DNA of 64,000 nt from the NCBI GenBank assembly GCA_026261815.1, contig JAMPIT010000687.1, positions 1 to 64,000 of the forward strand. The letters are read 5' to 3'. The stretch is from Monarcha castaneiventris obscurior. Taxonomy: Eukaryota; Chordata; Aves; Passeriformes; Monarchidae. Below, piece by piece: positions 53,528-64,000 of this stretch. The stretch's first letter is position 1. Each line of letters starts with the position of its first letter. The position numbers and the translations under genes were made by a program. The notes beneath the pieces were generated by a model, which searched no databases, was not told the DNA's origin, and was given only the letters and a program-made list of their open reading frames with translations.

Positions 53528-55192
53528 TGCTGTTAACTGCAAGTCTGTAAAAGGTTTGGAGAAAGTCTTCGTTACAAAACTACCCAGCTGTTAGAATTGC
53601 TCCTGGTTTGTCACCCCAGCTAGAAAAGGCTCAGGGAGATGTGGAATAGCTCAAGAACAGAGAATATTGCACAACCAACCCAACGGTTAATTCGACTAAA
53701 GAAGAAAAGAAAAGTGACACAGACGCTGCAGCCTCGAGCTCTGCTGTGGCATCAGCTGGGACTCACAGCAGCCCCAGGTCCCCACTGGTGTCCCCTGTGT
53801 CCCCTGCCCACCACAGCCTGAGGCAGGACAAGGTGAGGCTCTGCTGGACCCAGCACACCCCAAGCAGGAGCTGAGCTGTCCCCGATCCCCTCGGCAGGAC
53901 AGGGATGCTCCCACCAGGAGTCACCCCAAAGGAGGAAAAACCAACCCTAAAACCTCAACTCTTGTAAGTGCACCTCGTTTAGTGCTGTCCAAACCCAGCA
54001 GGAAAACCCCCAGCCCCAGTGGAGCAGCCCTGGAAGGGGCAGGACAAAGGCAGAAAGTGTCACCCCACCACCCCAAAGGCCAGGACCCCCCCTTGGGGTA
54101 ACTGTGCATCAGCAACATCTTGTGTCATGACAAGGAAACGGCCCCAAAAAAAGGCTGTGGGGCCAAAGGAAGGATCACAAGCAGTCACGGGGGCTTAAGT
54201 GAAGGAACCCAAGTGAGCACAGCAAAGCTCGTGGTGGCTGCAGGGCCTAGCACGGGGGCAGAGGGGGATGGCCTCAGCCAACAGGGACCACCCACATTTG
54301 GGGGCTTCTCTCTCCCCAGGCTGGGAGAGGGAATGGCCAAGCAGAGGTTGAAGTGGTCAGCGGGGCTTTGCAAGGGCTGGACTGGGCACCACAACCAGGG
54401 GTTCTGTACCAGGGTGACCCAAACCTCTGCCAGCCCAGCAGGGCTCAAGTAAGAGCAAGCCACGAGGATTTTGCTTGGAGAACTTAACTAGAAAGACACA
54501 AAACCCAGTGCAGGAAGAAGGTGGTGCAGCTGCAAAGGGGAGGGGGGGAGCAGCAGGCCTTGGCTCTTTGAGGAACTGCTGGAAACGGGAGTTTCCATGA
54601 GAAAAAGCTTCCAAGACAAAAAGCCAGGCAGAAGCTCAGGGTTTGGCAGGGAGTTTGGCTCCTTCCAGGGTCAAAGCCACAAGCCAAGTGCCTTTTTCTG
54701 CAGCACCTCCAGCCCCCAGGCCCTCCCTGGGTGTCGCTTTCCAGGTGGGAATTGTGGAGCAGCGAGCGGAGCAGGCACAGCCACATCCAGGAGCCTCTCA
54801 GCTGTAGGTTAAATGTGCACACACAAGCAAGGAAGGAGCCAGCCTGGCAGCCTGGCAGCCCCCAGCACACCCTGGCAGGGCTCTGAGTGCCCAGCTGGCC
54901 CCAGGGACCCCTCACTCTGCCTCTTCCCGACACGTCGGGGTCAGTTTTGGCTTTGCCAGTCTCTAGGACCTGTGGAGAAGTCGGGCTCCCGTGTGCCAGT
55001 GATCTCCTGCTTCCTTCCTCCTGGATCTGAAGGGGTCACTTGAGTTGCCCACAGGTTTTAGCAGGAATGGAACTCCTCCAGCCTGGAACTGCAATCCCCA
55101 GCACAGTCACACACAAAGGAACAGCCGGTCCGTGATTGAATTCACATTCGATGGTGGAAATGAGCCTGTGACACACGCTGGAAGCAGCTGCT

Positions 55193-58100
55193 TTACTCCC
55201 AGTCTTCCCACTCTTCATCTTCCAGCTGCAAACAGGAGGAAGTTTGTTTCTGAGCTGTTCCTGAGCTGTTTCTGAGCTGTTTTCAACAGTTTGTTTCTCT
55301 AACTCAACAGTTCCTCCTGCCCAGGGCACCTGACTCGGGACGAAGCCCCACATATCCTCATGCTCCCACCCCTTCCCAACAGGGATTTGCCTGCTCTGTT
55401 CCCCTTGGGAAACCTCAGCACTCTCAGCCCCTCTCTGCTCATGCAGCATCACCCCGAGGGGTTGGTGATGCTTTTGGGGAGCACTTTTGCCTCTCCTGAC
55501 TCACCTCCCCAGACATTTCCACCTTGGAGAGTGCCAGCTGCACCTCCTCTTCGGTCATGTCCAGATCAAAGTCCTTTTCCCAGTCCTCGCTGATATCTGT
55601 GCTGGAGCCTGGAAGCACAAACATCCCCACTGAGCCACCAGAGCTGCTCCCAAAGCCCTGCAATTCCCAAGGCTCAGAGCCACCAGGGAAAGCCTCCACA
55701 TTCCCAAGCACAGCTCCCTGACAGAGATGGGATGGACTGAGCTTGTTTCCCTGAGGGAACAAGTGAGAGAGGTGGATGCTCAAACGTTTTCTCCTCTGGC
55801 CTGGGAGAATTTGGACGTGTCAGCTTCCAGTGAGACAGAAAATGCAGCAGGTAAAGAATGACAGGAGGGACTTAGATATGGGGACTGTCATTGTCCCACT
55901 CCTAGGGCTGAGAGAGGGAAGGAATCACCACATTCCCTGCACAGAGCACAGCCTTTCCTGGCATCCAAGGACCAAAGGCCTGTTCTGCTCATCCAGCAGA
56001 CCTTTGATTTCTTTCCCTTTCCTCTCCCCCATCCCCATAAACCCAGAGCCCTTTCCCTAAGAGCTGCCTCCCCCAGAAGGCTCCCAGGCCCCACACAAAC
56101 CTTTCTTGCCGTTGTTGGAGGGTGTGGATTTGCCACTATCCGAGTTGAGCTCGAAGACTCTCAGATCTGTGGGCCCTTCCTCTCTCAGAGTCTCTGTCCT
56201 GGCCTGGCCTTTGCTCTCCAGCTCTCTGAGCTCTGTTCCAGCTGCTGGCTCCGAGGATGCTGCTGATTCCTGGGCAGGTGCAGAAGGCTGAGCAGCTTCT
56301 GGGGGCTTTGGCAGGGAGCTCTGCTCTTCCAAGGTGGCCTCCACCAGCCTCTGGGAGAGGTCCCCGGTGCCCGTGGCTGGAGCTGCAGTCTGTAGCTGGG
56401 TGGCAGGCACAGAGGCAGGGTTTGCAATCTGAGTCACAAGGGACACGCTCTCGCTGCTCTCCGAGGGGCTCTGCTCCACTGGGACCAGCTCTGGGGGCAG
56501 CACAGCCCAGCTCTCCCCAGAGGGACCCTGGGCAGCAGTGGGGTGCTTTCCCTCTGGGGTTGCCAGGGTGGGTTCTTTCTGTGCTGCTCCTGGAAATGTG
56601 ATGTTTGCACAAGGCAGGGGGGACATCCCCAAGAACTCCTCTGTAGGGAGGCAGAAGAGAAGCGAGAGATGTTTCAGCAAGTGCAGCAGCAGCAGGGCTG
56701 GGAGCTGCGTTTCACAGAATCAAGGAATGGCCTGAGCTGGGAGGGAGCCACGGGGATCATGGAGTCCAACCCCTGGCCCTGCACAGACACCCCAACAATC
56801 CCCAGCTCTGTGCATCCCTGAGAGCATTGTCCTGCAGCTCTGGCAGCTTTGGGGCCGTGCCCATTCCCTGGGGAGCCTGGGCAGTGCCCCAGCACCCTCT
56901 GTGTAAAGAGCATTTTTACATCCAACCTAAATTATATCCAACCCAAACCACCCCAGCACAGCTCCAGCCATTCCCTCAGATCCCAGAGATTTGCTTACAC
57001 TGAGATCAGAGCTGCCCCTTCACTGCCCCTTGTGATTTGTGGGAGTGAGGAGGATGATGAGCTCTCCACAAAACCTCTCAGAGCCCCAAAACCTGACCCA
57101 CCTTCATCCTCCTCCCAGCCTGGCTCCTCTTGGTGCATGCTCTGCTCTGCTCGCTGCTTCAGAGCCTCCCTCCGGGCTTCGTCCTGCAGGGAATTCCACA
57201 TCAGCAGCTGCTCACATCCCCAATCCCTTTCTTTCCCCAGGCATTTTGGCATCACTGACTCCAAGAAGGGCAGCCCAGATCCCTGTTTTCCTGGAAAAAA
57301 CACCCCCATGGAGCCCCCCCAGCCTGACCCACCTGCTCCAGGCGATGCACTTTGTAGAAGTAGCGTTGCCAGAACTCCGAGTGGGAAACAGCCACAGGCA
57401 CCTGGGAAAGGGATCAGGAAAGGGATGAGCCCCTCAGGAGGAGACCTGCAGCTGCTGCTGTGCCCCTCTCTCCTCCCAAAGCTTGCAGCTGCCATTTTAT
57501 TGCAATTATTTTACCATCATTGACCACGCAAGCACAGTTGTTTCTGTTCCAGCTGCAGGGATTAAACAGCTCAGGGCTTCCCTGCAGCATTCCCCAAGTC
57601 AGGAATTGCCCAGGCAGGGCCTCACCATTTTGGTGTAGAGTGCCCTGATGGAAGGGCTGGTGGCCAGCAGCTCTGCAATCTCCCCTTTCTTCTCCTCCAG
57701 GTTGAACTGAGCAAGCCAGGCCTCAAGCAGCTCAGCAGGGCCTGTTTGGGATGAGCACAGGGATAACAACCCTCGGCATAAAAGGGCAGGAAGACTTTGA
57801 GAAGTTTCACTGGAAAGATGCTGGGGTAAAGGAGGAGGGAGACACAGGGCTCAGAGCTCCTCTGCCAGCCCAAGGCCACGTGGCACCAGTTTAAACTGGG
57901 CCAGGAAACTCAGCCTAAGCTGGTCCTTGATGTAAGAGCCAGATCTGCTCTCCATAGCTGGCCCCAGCTACAGCCAAACCAGCCCTGCTGGCCAAAGGCT
58001 TCAGGGAATTCCAGCTGACCCTCAGACCCCCCAGGGGCAGCACCCTGGACCCCCCTGGGCCCCCCTGGAGCCTCCCATACCATCAGGCTCGTTGCAGTAG

Positions 58101-61031
58101 GTGGCTGGGTCGGACTGGAGGCTGTAGAGACGAGCCTGAAGGAGACACACGGGGACAGCAGTCAGGGGAGGGCCAGCAGCAGAGCCAGGGAACAGGGCTG
58201 AGGATTCCCCACCCCAGAGCTTCCCCCAGGAGTGGGACACTCACCTTGGCACTGTCGTAGGGCTCCGTGGTACCTGAGGGTGTTGCCATCAGTGTTATCA
58301 CGTCACAGTCAATGGTCTTGTCAGGTGAGGGAGCAAAGGTGTCCGAGATGACCCCCAGGAAGTCTGACAGCCCCTTCCTCACCTTTTCCGTGGCACCTGA
58401 GGAACCTTCTGTCCTCTTCAAGGGAAGAGGCAGCACAGTGTCAGTAACAGCCCAGAGTTTCTGGGTAGGATCCTTAAGGAAGCAGGATCTCTGCCCTCAG
58501 AAGAGTGCTACAGAGGGGACTGGGCTGAAAGGATGCAGTGGGAGGCACCTGCCTGAGGTGGGGAACTGAGCTGAGGCTCTGTGGGAAGGCCACAGCCAGG
58601 TTTGGGGTTGGCCCAGCCCAGGGCTGAGGCTCATGGATGGTGTGGAGAGCCCCTGTCACCCCACAGTGACACCACCAGAGTCCCACCTGCTCAGAGCAAG
58701 GGGAGAGGCAACCACAGGAACCCCCCTCTGCTCATCTGCAAGGGCACTGAGAGACAGGACAAGGGGGAACGGCCTCAAGCTGAAGGAAGGAGGGCTTAGA
58801 TGGGATATTGGGAAGAAATTCTCCCCCAGGAGGGTGGTGGGATGGAATTCCCAGAGAAGCTGTGGCTGCCCCATCCCTGGAAATGTTCCAGGCCAGGTTG
58901 GATGAGGCTTGGGGCAATCTGGGATGGTGGAAAATGTCCCTGCCCATGGCACTGGATGATCTGAAGCTCTCCCAGCCCCTACTCACTGCCAGCTTGTCCT
59001 TGACCACGCTGGCCGTGGCAGCAATGGTGCAGGCTGTGTCGTGCTGCACCACCTGGGTGAACTCAGCCAGGTCCCTCTTCATGAATTCCAAAGCCTCTGA
59101 GGACTGCAAGGAGACAGCAGATGGATTGTCCAGGTTTTTGGTTCTCCCACAAAGCCAGGGTCGCTCCCTGAATGTTATAAAAACTCAAGTGTGGGAGTTT
59201 AGCTCAGCTGAGCCCTCACCCCAAGCTGGGCAATGCATGAGACCAGAATAACCCGAATAAAAGCAGCGTTTGCTCTGCCCAAAACACATTCCAGGAGGTT
59301 TTTAAGCCAAGGATAGAAAAACACAGGTTGGGAAAAGCCTGGTTTTAAGTTTTGTGTGTAATTAACACAAGCAATGCTGCCACAGGCAGGAAATGACAAA
59401 CCACGGAGCCATGCTGGAACCACAACCCCCCCATGCTCAGGGGGTGATTTTCACATGACAGAGCCCAGCATGACCCAGGGCTCGCTCATCCACAGGAAAA
59501 ACATCCCGATCCCACTCTGGGGACAGCGGGGCCGCCCCACAAGCCCCGCCCGGCCCCGCCCGGCCCCGCCCGGCGCCGGCCGTTCCCACCTTCTCCTTGA
59601 CGGCCTGGTAGCTCTGCTGGAGCCAGCTCCGCCACCAGCCGCCGTCCTCCCTGCGCGGGAGGGACACGGCGGCGTCAGGGCACACACACAGCCCGAGCCC
59701 GAGCCCGAGCCCCAAGCCAGGCCCAGAGCCGCGTCCCGGCCCCAGAGCCAACCCCAGAGCCCAAATCCCGCCCCAACCAACCCCAGAGCCCAAATCCCGG
59801 CCCCAGAGCCCAAACCCCCCCAACCAACCCCAGAGCCCAAATCCCGGCCCCAGAGCCACCCCAGAGCCCAGATCCTGATCCCAGATCCCAACCCCAGATC
59901 CTGATCCCAGATCCCAACCCCAGATCCCAGATTCAGACCTCGACACCCCAAAGCCCAGATCCCAAATCCAGACCGCAGGATCCCAGACCTCAGATCCCAG
60001 CCTCACACACAGAGCCCAGATCCTGATCCCAGATCCCAACCCCAGATCCCAGATTCAGACCCCGACACCCCAAACCCCAGACCCAAATCCAGACCCAGAC
60101 CGCAGACCAGACCCAGATCCCGACCTCACACACAGACCCCAGAGCCCAGATCCTGATCCCAGATCCCAACCCCAGATCCTGATCCCAGATTCCAGATTCA
60201 GATCCCAGATTCAGACCCCGACACCCCAAAGCCCAGATCCCAAATCCAGACCCAGACCCAACCTGATTCTGATCCCAGACCCCACACATAAACCCCAGAT
60301 CCCGATCCCGATCCCAGATTCAGACCCCGACACCCAAACCCAGACCCAAACCAGCCCCCCACCGCAGGATCCCAGACCTCAGATCCCAGCCTCACACACA
60401 GAGCCCAGATCCTGATCCCAGATCCCAACCCCAGATCCCAGATTCAGACCCCGACACCCCAAACCCCAGATCCCAAATCCAGACCCAGACCGCAGATCCA
60501 GACCCAGATCCCGACCTCACACACAGACCCCAGAGCCCAGATCCTGATCCCAGATCCCAACCCCAGATCCTGATCCCAGATTCCAGATTCAGATCCCAGA
60601 TTCGGACCCCGACACCCCAAAGCCCAGATCCCAAATCCAGACCCAGACCCAGACCTGATTCTGATCCCAGACCCCACATCCCGACCTCACACATAAACCC
60701 CAGATCCCGATCCCGATCCCAGATTCAGACCCCGACACCCCGAACCCAGCCCCGCCCGGGCCCCGCTGCGCTCTCCGGGCTCCACCGCCCCGGCCCCGCT
60801 CCCCGTGCCGCTCCCGCCCGTTCCCGGCCCGCTCCCAGCCCCGTTCCCGGCCCCGTTCCCAGCCCCGCTCCCTCCCGGTGCCGCTCCCTGTCCCGTTCCC
60901 GGCCCCATTCCCGGCCCCGTTCCCGGCCCCGCTCCCCGTGCCGCTCCCAGTCCCGTTCCGGGCCCCGTTCCCGGCCCCGCTCCCTCCCGGTGCCGCCGCC
61001 CCCGGCCCAGCCCCGCTCACCCCTCCGCCAT
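55193..61031 (-). CDS. BSDC1: BSDC1, BSD domain-containing protein 1
   Basis: BSDC1 has one BSD domain, a three-helix module with a conserved Phe-Trp pair; its cellular role is poorly known. Minus-strand exons: 61021-61031 (MAEG), 59590-59650 (EDGGWWRSWLQQSYQAVKEK), 58987-59103, 58245-58415 (VRKGLSDFLGVISDTFAPSP), 58081-58135, 57626-57741, 57333-57401, 57102-57183, 56101-56640, 55505-55608 (DISEDWEKDFDLDMTEEEVQ) and 55193-55225 (LEDEEWEDWE, stop). Phases close to 1359 nt, 452 residues (human 430). The BSD domain is about residues 139-198, with the hallmark in HSEFWQRYFYKVH. Exon 9 is long, Ser/Pro/Glu-rich and the fastest changing. Its donor (AAAG then GTTTGT) is weak, but the next exon continues the conserved sequence in phase. 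Intron 1 carries two arrays. Head to head with ZBTB8B. Confidence 0.95.
56710..56945 (-). repeat. CR1 LINE fragment in BSDC1 intron
   Basis: CACAGAATCAAGGAATGGCC, GGATCATGGAGTCCAACCCC and GTAAAGAGCATTTTTACATC are reverse-complement CR1 sequence of an older subfamily. It lies just upstream of exon 9 on the transcript. Confidence 0.75.
58776..58975 (+). repeat. CR1 LINE 3' end in BSDC1 intron
   Basis: GGGATATTGGGAAGAAATTC, CCAGAGAAGCTGTGGCTGCC and GGCACTGGATGATCTGAAG: CR1 3' end in plus sense, ending about 12 bp from the donor of the exon at 58987-59103. Confidence 0.85.
59690..60772 (-). repeat. CCCAGATCCTGATCCCAGAT minisatellite in BSDC1 intron 1
   Basis: About 1.1 kb. Short units (CCCAGATCCTGATCCCAGAT, CAGATTCAGACCCCGACACC) are organised in higher-order blocks of roughly 250-300 bp that repeat with CTCACACACAGAGCCCAGAT. 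It starts with CCCGAGCCCGAGCC and CCCAGAGCCCAAATCC forms nearer exon 2. No splice site is copied. Confidence 0.92.
60778..61012 (-). repeat. GTTCCCGGCCCC minisatellite in BSDC1 intron 1
   Basis: GC-rich units of about 12 bp (CCCGTTCCCGGC, CCGCTCCCAGC), ending within 20 bp of the exon 1 donor. It is likely part of the CpG island of the divergent promoter. Confidence 0.85.
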
Positions 61032-61196
61032 CTTGCCCGTGTGACGTCACCAATATTTACCGACCCCTCACCCCGCGGGCCCCGCCCCGCACCGGGGCCC
61101 TCCTGACGTCACTTCCTGCCCCCGCCCCGGGGGCGCGGCCCGGCTACGGCGGCCGGGAGGGACCGGGAGCGGGGCCGGGAGCGGGGCCGGGCGGAG
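61032..61196. promoter_or_regulatory. BSDC1 / ZBTB8B bidirectional promoter and ZBTB8B exon 1
   Basis: Two CRE palindromes TGACGTCA, at 61042-61049 and 61104-61111, the second fused to an ETS-like ACTTCCT. CpG-rich between them. A donor GCGGAG then GTGAGC at 61196/61197 suggests a ZBTB8B non-coding first exon ending at 61196. AAGATGGCGGA at the BSDC1 start is YY1-like. Confidence 0.65.
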
Positions 61197-61424
61197 GTGA
61201 GCGATGGGCACCGAGGGGCACCGAGGGGCACCGAGCGCTCCCCGGGGAGAGCAGGGATGCGTTCCGGGCCACCCTGCTACCGGGAAGGGCGGTGCTTGCA
61301 GCAGGGAGGGGTCCCGGTACCGGGAGGTCGGTCCTTGGCGCGGCCGGGGATCCCGGGACCGGGCAGGGCGGTGCTGGGCGTTCTGGGGGATGCTGGTAGT
61401 GGGGAGGATGGTCCTTGGTGTGCC

Positions 61425-61712
61425 GGGATATCCCGTGGGTACGGGGCAGGACGGAGCCCCGGTACCGGGCAGGACGGACCCTGGAGGGGTGTGAGAGCCC
61501 TGGTACCGGGCGGGACGGACCCTGCAGGGGTGTGAGAGCCCCGGTACCGGGCGGGACGGACCCTGGAGGGGTGTGAGAGCCCCGGTACCGGGCAGGACGG
61601 ACCCTGGAGGGGTGTGAGAGCCCCGGTACCGGGCAGGACGGACCCTGGAGGGGTGTGAGAGCCCCGGTACCGGGCGGGACGGACCCTGGAGGGGTGTGGG
61701 ACCCTCGGTACC
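61425..61712 (+). repeat. ZBTB8B intron 1 minisatellite A
   Basis: Six to seven units of about 41 bp: GGTACCGGGCGGGACGGACC, then CTGGAGGGGTGTGAGAGCCCC. Each carries a KpnI-type GGTACC. Confidence 0.9.
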
Positions 61713-61779
61713 GAGCAGGACAGTCCTTGCCGGTGTCTCCGGGGCGCTGGCGCGGCTCCCCCTGTCCCCGGTAGCCCCG

Positions 61780-62166
61780 GTGTCCCCGGTACCGGGAGGG
61801 GTGGCAGCGGCGGTGTCCCCGGTACCGGGAGGGGTGGCTGTGGCAGTGTCCCCCCCCGGTGTCCCCGGTACCGGGAGGGGGTGGCCATGGCGGTGTCCCC
61901 GGTACCGGGAGGGGGTGGCAGCGGCAGTGTCCCCGGTACCGGGGGGTGGCACGGCGGTGTCCCCACCACCAGTGTCCCGGTACCGGGAGGGGTGGCTGTG
62001 GCAGTGTCCCCGGTAGCCCCGGTGTCCCGGTACCGGGAGGGGGTGGCTGTGGCGGTGTCCCCGGTACCGGGAGGGGTGGCTGTGGCAGTGTCCCCGGTGT
62101 CCCCGGTACCGGGAGGGGGTGGCTGTGGCAGTGTCCCCGGTGTCCCCGGTACCGGGAGGGGTCCCC
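61780..62166 (+). repeat. ZBTB8B intron 1 minisatellite B
   Basis: Units of about 32-38 bp: CCCCGGTACCGGGAGGGGTG, then GCTGTGGCAGTGTCC. It shares the GGTACCGGG core with array A. The array ends about 40 bp before the acceptor of the coding exon. Confidence 0.9.
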
Positions 62167-62208
62167 GCGGGTGCCGGTGCTGACGCTCGCTGTGTTGCCG
62201 GCAGAGCC

Positions 62209-63097
62209 ATGGAGGTGCAGTCGTACTACACCAAGCTGCTGGGGGAGCTGAACGAGCAGCGCAAGCGGGATTTCTTCTGCGACTGCAGCATCATCGTGGA
62301 GGGCAGGATCTTCAAAGCGCACAAGAACATCCTGTTCGCCAACAGCGGCTACTTCCGAGCGCTGCTCATCCACTACATCCAGGACAGCGGGCGCCACAGC
62401 ACGGCCTCGCTGGACATCGTCACCTCCGAGGCTTTCTCCATCATCCTGGATTTCCTCTACTCCGGGAAGCTGGATCTGTGCGGGGAGAACGTGATCGAGG
62501 TGATGTCCGCCGCCAGCTACCTGCAAATGACCGACGTGGTGAATTTCTGTAAAACTTACATCAGGTCCTCCTTGGATATCTGTAGGAAAATGGAGAGGGA
62601 AGCTGCTTTTTACCAGGCTGACAGCGGCAGCTCAGCCAGGGAGGGAACCTCCAAGAGCCAGTGCTCCACCTCCGTGTCCTCCCTGCAGGAGAAGATTCCA
62701 GAATGCCAGAGGGAACCTCCCTGTGGGGATTGCAGCAGTTGCCACCCTTTGGAGCTGGTGGTCAGGGACCCCCTGAGCAGCGAGTCCCCTGATGAAACCT
62801 CGTTGCCCAAAGGGCTACAACCCAAAGTGGAATTTGACCCCGATGAGGTGGAGGTGGGCGAGCCTCAGTACCCAGCACCCATCTCCCTGGAGCAGATGGA
62901 AGAGGGGCAGCCCGTGGAGCTGGCCTGCAATAATTATCACATGAAGCAGTTTTTGGAGGCTCTGCTACGTAACAGCTCGGCCCCGAGGAAGGAGGATGTG
63001 GTGCATCACTTTGTCCGGGGATTTGAGGGTAGGGCTGAGGATGCAGCCATGAGTTCCATGATGGACATTCACAGCGACTGGTATGGTGAGGACACAG
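62209..63097 (+). CDS. ZBTB8B: ZBTB8B, zinc finger and BTB domain-containing 8B, first coding exon (partial)
   Basis: A BTB/POZ zinc-finger protein, presumed nuclear transcription regulator. The exon is 62205-63097, with acceptor TTGCCGGCAG and donor ACAG then GTGAGAGG (phase 1), and encodes residues 1-296. The BTB domain is about residues 10-125: FFCDCSIIVEGRIFKAHKNI, LFANSGYFRALL, FLYSGKLDLCGENVIEVMSA. The match to ZBTB8B is near identity over the BTB domain and the later WYGED block, and clearly weaker to ZBTB8A. A run of alanines seen in human after the BTB domain is missing. The two C2H2 fingers and the C-terminus are encoded right of the window. Reading through the donor adds 37 codons and a stop at 63208-63210, followed at once by AATAAA. 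Confidence 0.95.
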
Positions 63098-63210
63098 GTG
63101 AGAGGACTCGAGGGGGTGCAGGATGTGCAGTTGGAGGAGGGAACAGCTTTGGGACACTCCTTTTGTTACTCTTGTTCAGGAATATCTTGCTGAATCTTTT
63201 GGCACAGTGA

Positions 63211-63217
63211 AATAAAC
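63211..63217 (+). terminator. Intronic polyadenylation signal in ZBTB8B
   Basis: AATAAA directly after the read-through stop codon, followed within 15 bp by a TTTGTTGTG GU-rich element. It could terminate a BTB-only transcript. More AATAAA signals occur near 63342, 63756 and 63966. Confidence 0.4.
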
Positions 63218-64000
63218 TCTTTGTTGTGCACTTGAAAAAGCAGCTGTGCTCGTTTGTTCGCTGCAGCTCGTGGGAGGTGAGTATTCCTGACAGCTTTGGA
63301 GCAGCAACTGGAGCTCCCAAATCACCCCCAAACTCTCTGCTTTAATAAAAAAACTCACTGGGACCTCGTGGAATGGCAGGTGCAATTTTTTGAAAAGAAT
63401 TTTTCCCTCATGATGGTTGTAAAGAGCAATCCAACAGGAGCTGGGCTGCCACACGACCTGCTGCAGCAGGAGCTCATCCCACTGGAGCTGCTCCTGTTTG
63501 GAATTTCAGAGGGCAGGAATCAGTTTTATCCAACACTGAGGGATCCCTGCAAGTCCTTTAGGAGCACTGAAAGCTTTAAACTCGGTGGTGTAGCATAAAG
63601 ATGAGGCTTTTTTTGCTTTTCAGCTGCTGCTCAGTGAGGTTCTGCTCCTGCCCCCAGCCCAGCACCAGTTGGAATATCTCAGGAATATTTCCTGGCAGCA
63701 GTGTCAGGCACTTGGAGAAGAAGAAAATCCCATGTGCATTTCTCCTGATGTGGACAATAAAGATTGGGGCATTTAATCTGGTTTTTTGCTAAGTGCTTTG
63801 TCCAAAGAGCCTTGTGAAGACAGGAGGTGGCTCTGACAAGCTGCAAGTGCCACGGGTGCTGAGGATGTGACAAAAGCCCCAGTGCCCTGGGGCTGGCACT
63901 GAGTGGAGCCAGCGAGTTTATTTTCATGTCATCTCCAGCTCAAGCTGCCTGTGTGGTCTCAAAGCCAATAAAACTGACAAATCCTCTCCCTGCTTTCCAA
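63218..64000 (+). other. ZBTB8B intron 2 (start)
   Basis: Moderate-GC sequence without a recognised exon or array. It has several AATAAA signals (about 63342, 63756, 63966), so part of it could be 3' UTR of a short isoform. The zinc-finger exons of ZBTB8B are not reached. Confidence 0.5.

Noticed and set aside
62209..63097. ZBTB8A instead of ZBTB8B
   Set aside because: The BTB residues (ALLIHYIQDSGRHSTASLDI) and the WYGED block fit ZBTB8B almost exactly; ZBTB8A differs at many of these positions.

Overview
The window is nuclear DNA from a bird, most likely a songbird. Interspersed repeats are CR1-type LINE 3' ends and avian-style LTRs. The single-copy exons match a vertebrate block that in human lies on 1p35 and in birds on a small, GC-rich, minisatellite-rich microchromosome (bird placement is background knowledge). 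No prokaryotic features were seen. All gene models below were built by hand from splice sites and reading phase; the exon phases close in all complete models.

Layout: EIF3I (minus, first four exons only; the rest lies left of the window), TMEM234 (plus, complete), IQCC (minus, complete), CCDC28B (minus, complete), TXLNA (minus, complete), KPNA6 (minus, complete, 14 coding exons), BSDC1 (minus, complete) and ZBTB8B (plus, first coding exon; the zinc-finger exons lie right of the window). The genes are housekeeping or trafficking genes that do not form a pathway: translation initiation, a small membrane protein, a ciliary modifier, a syntaxin-binding coiled coil, a nuclear import receptor, a BSD protein and a BTB transcription factor. 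Relative to human, the block EIF3I to KPNA6 is inverted against BSDC1-ZBTB8B, with the junction in a minisatellite at about 51.85-52.96 kb. DCDC2B, which lies between IQCC and TMEM234 in human, is not seen.

The most striking signal is a recurring architecture. Four tandem arrays, in EIF3I, TMEM234, CCDC28B and KPNA6, have a unit that contains an authentic exon-intron junction: 10-23 nt of exon edge plus the donor or acceptor and adjoining intron. Each array therefore lays down about 8-28 extra copies of a real splice site on the intron side. A fifth case is a two-copy duplication over a KPNA6 donor. In TMEM234 the unit is 54 bp, so the first five extra donors are in phase and would add 18-residue hydrophobic blocks.

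A second notable event is a young, non-autonomous endogenous retroviral element (3573-6463, minus sense, two 1.33-kb LTRs about 1% apart, tRNA-Ala primer site). Its 5-bp target duplication CCATG contains the start codon of TMEM234, so the element separates the shared EIF3I/TMEM234 promoter from the TMEM234 coding sequence. The remaining non-coding space is minisatellites, simple repeats, CR1 fragments, two probable solo LTRs, CpG-rich promoters with CRE palindromes, and a tandem array of ZNF143-like sites.
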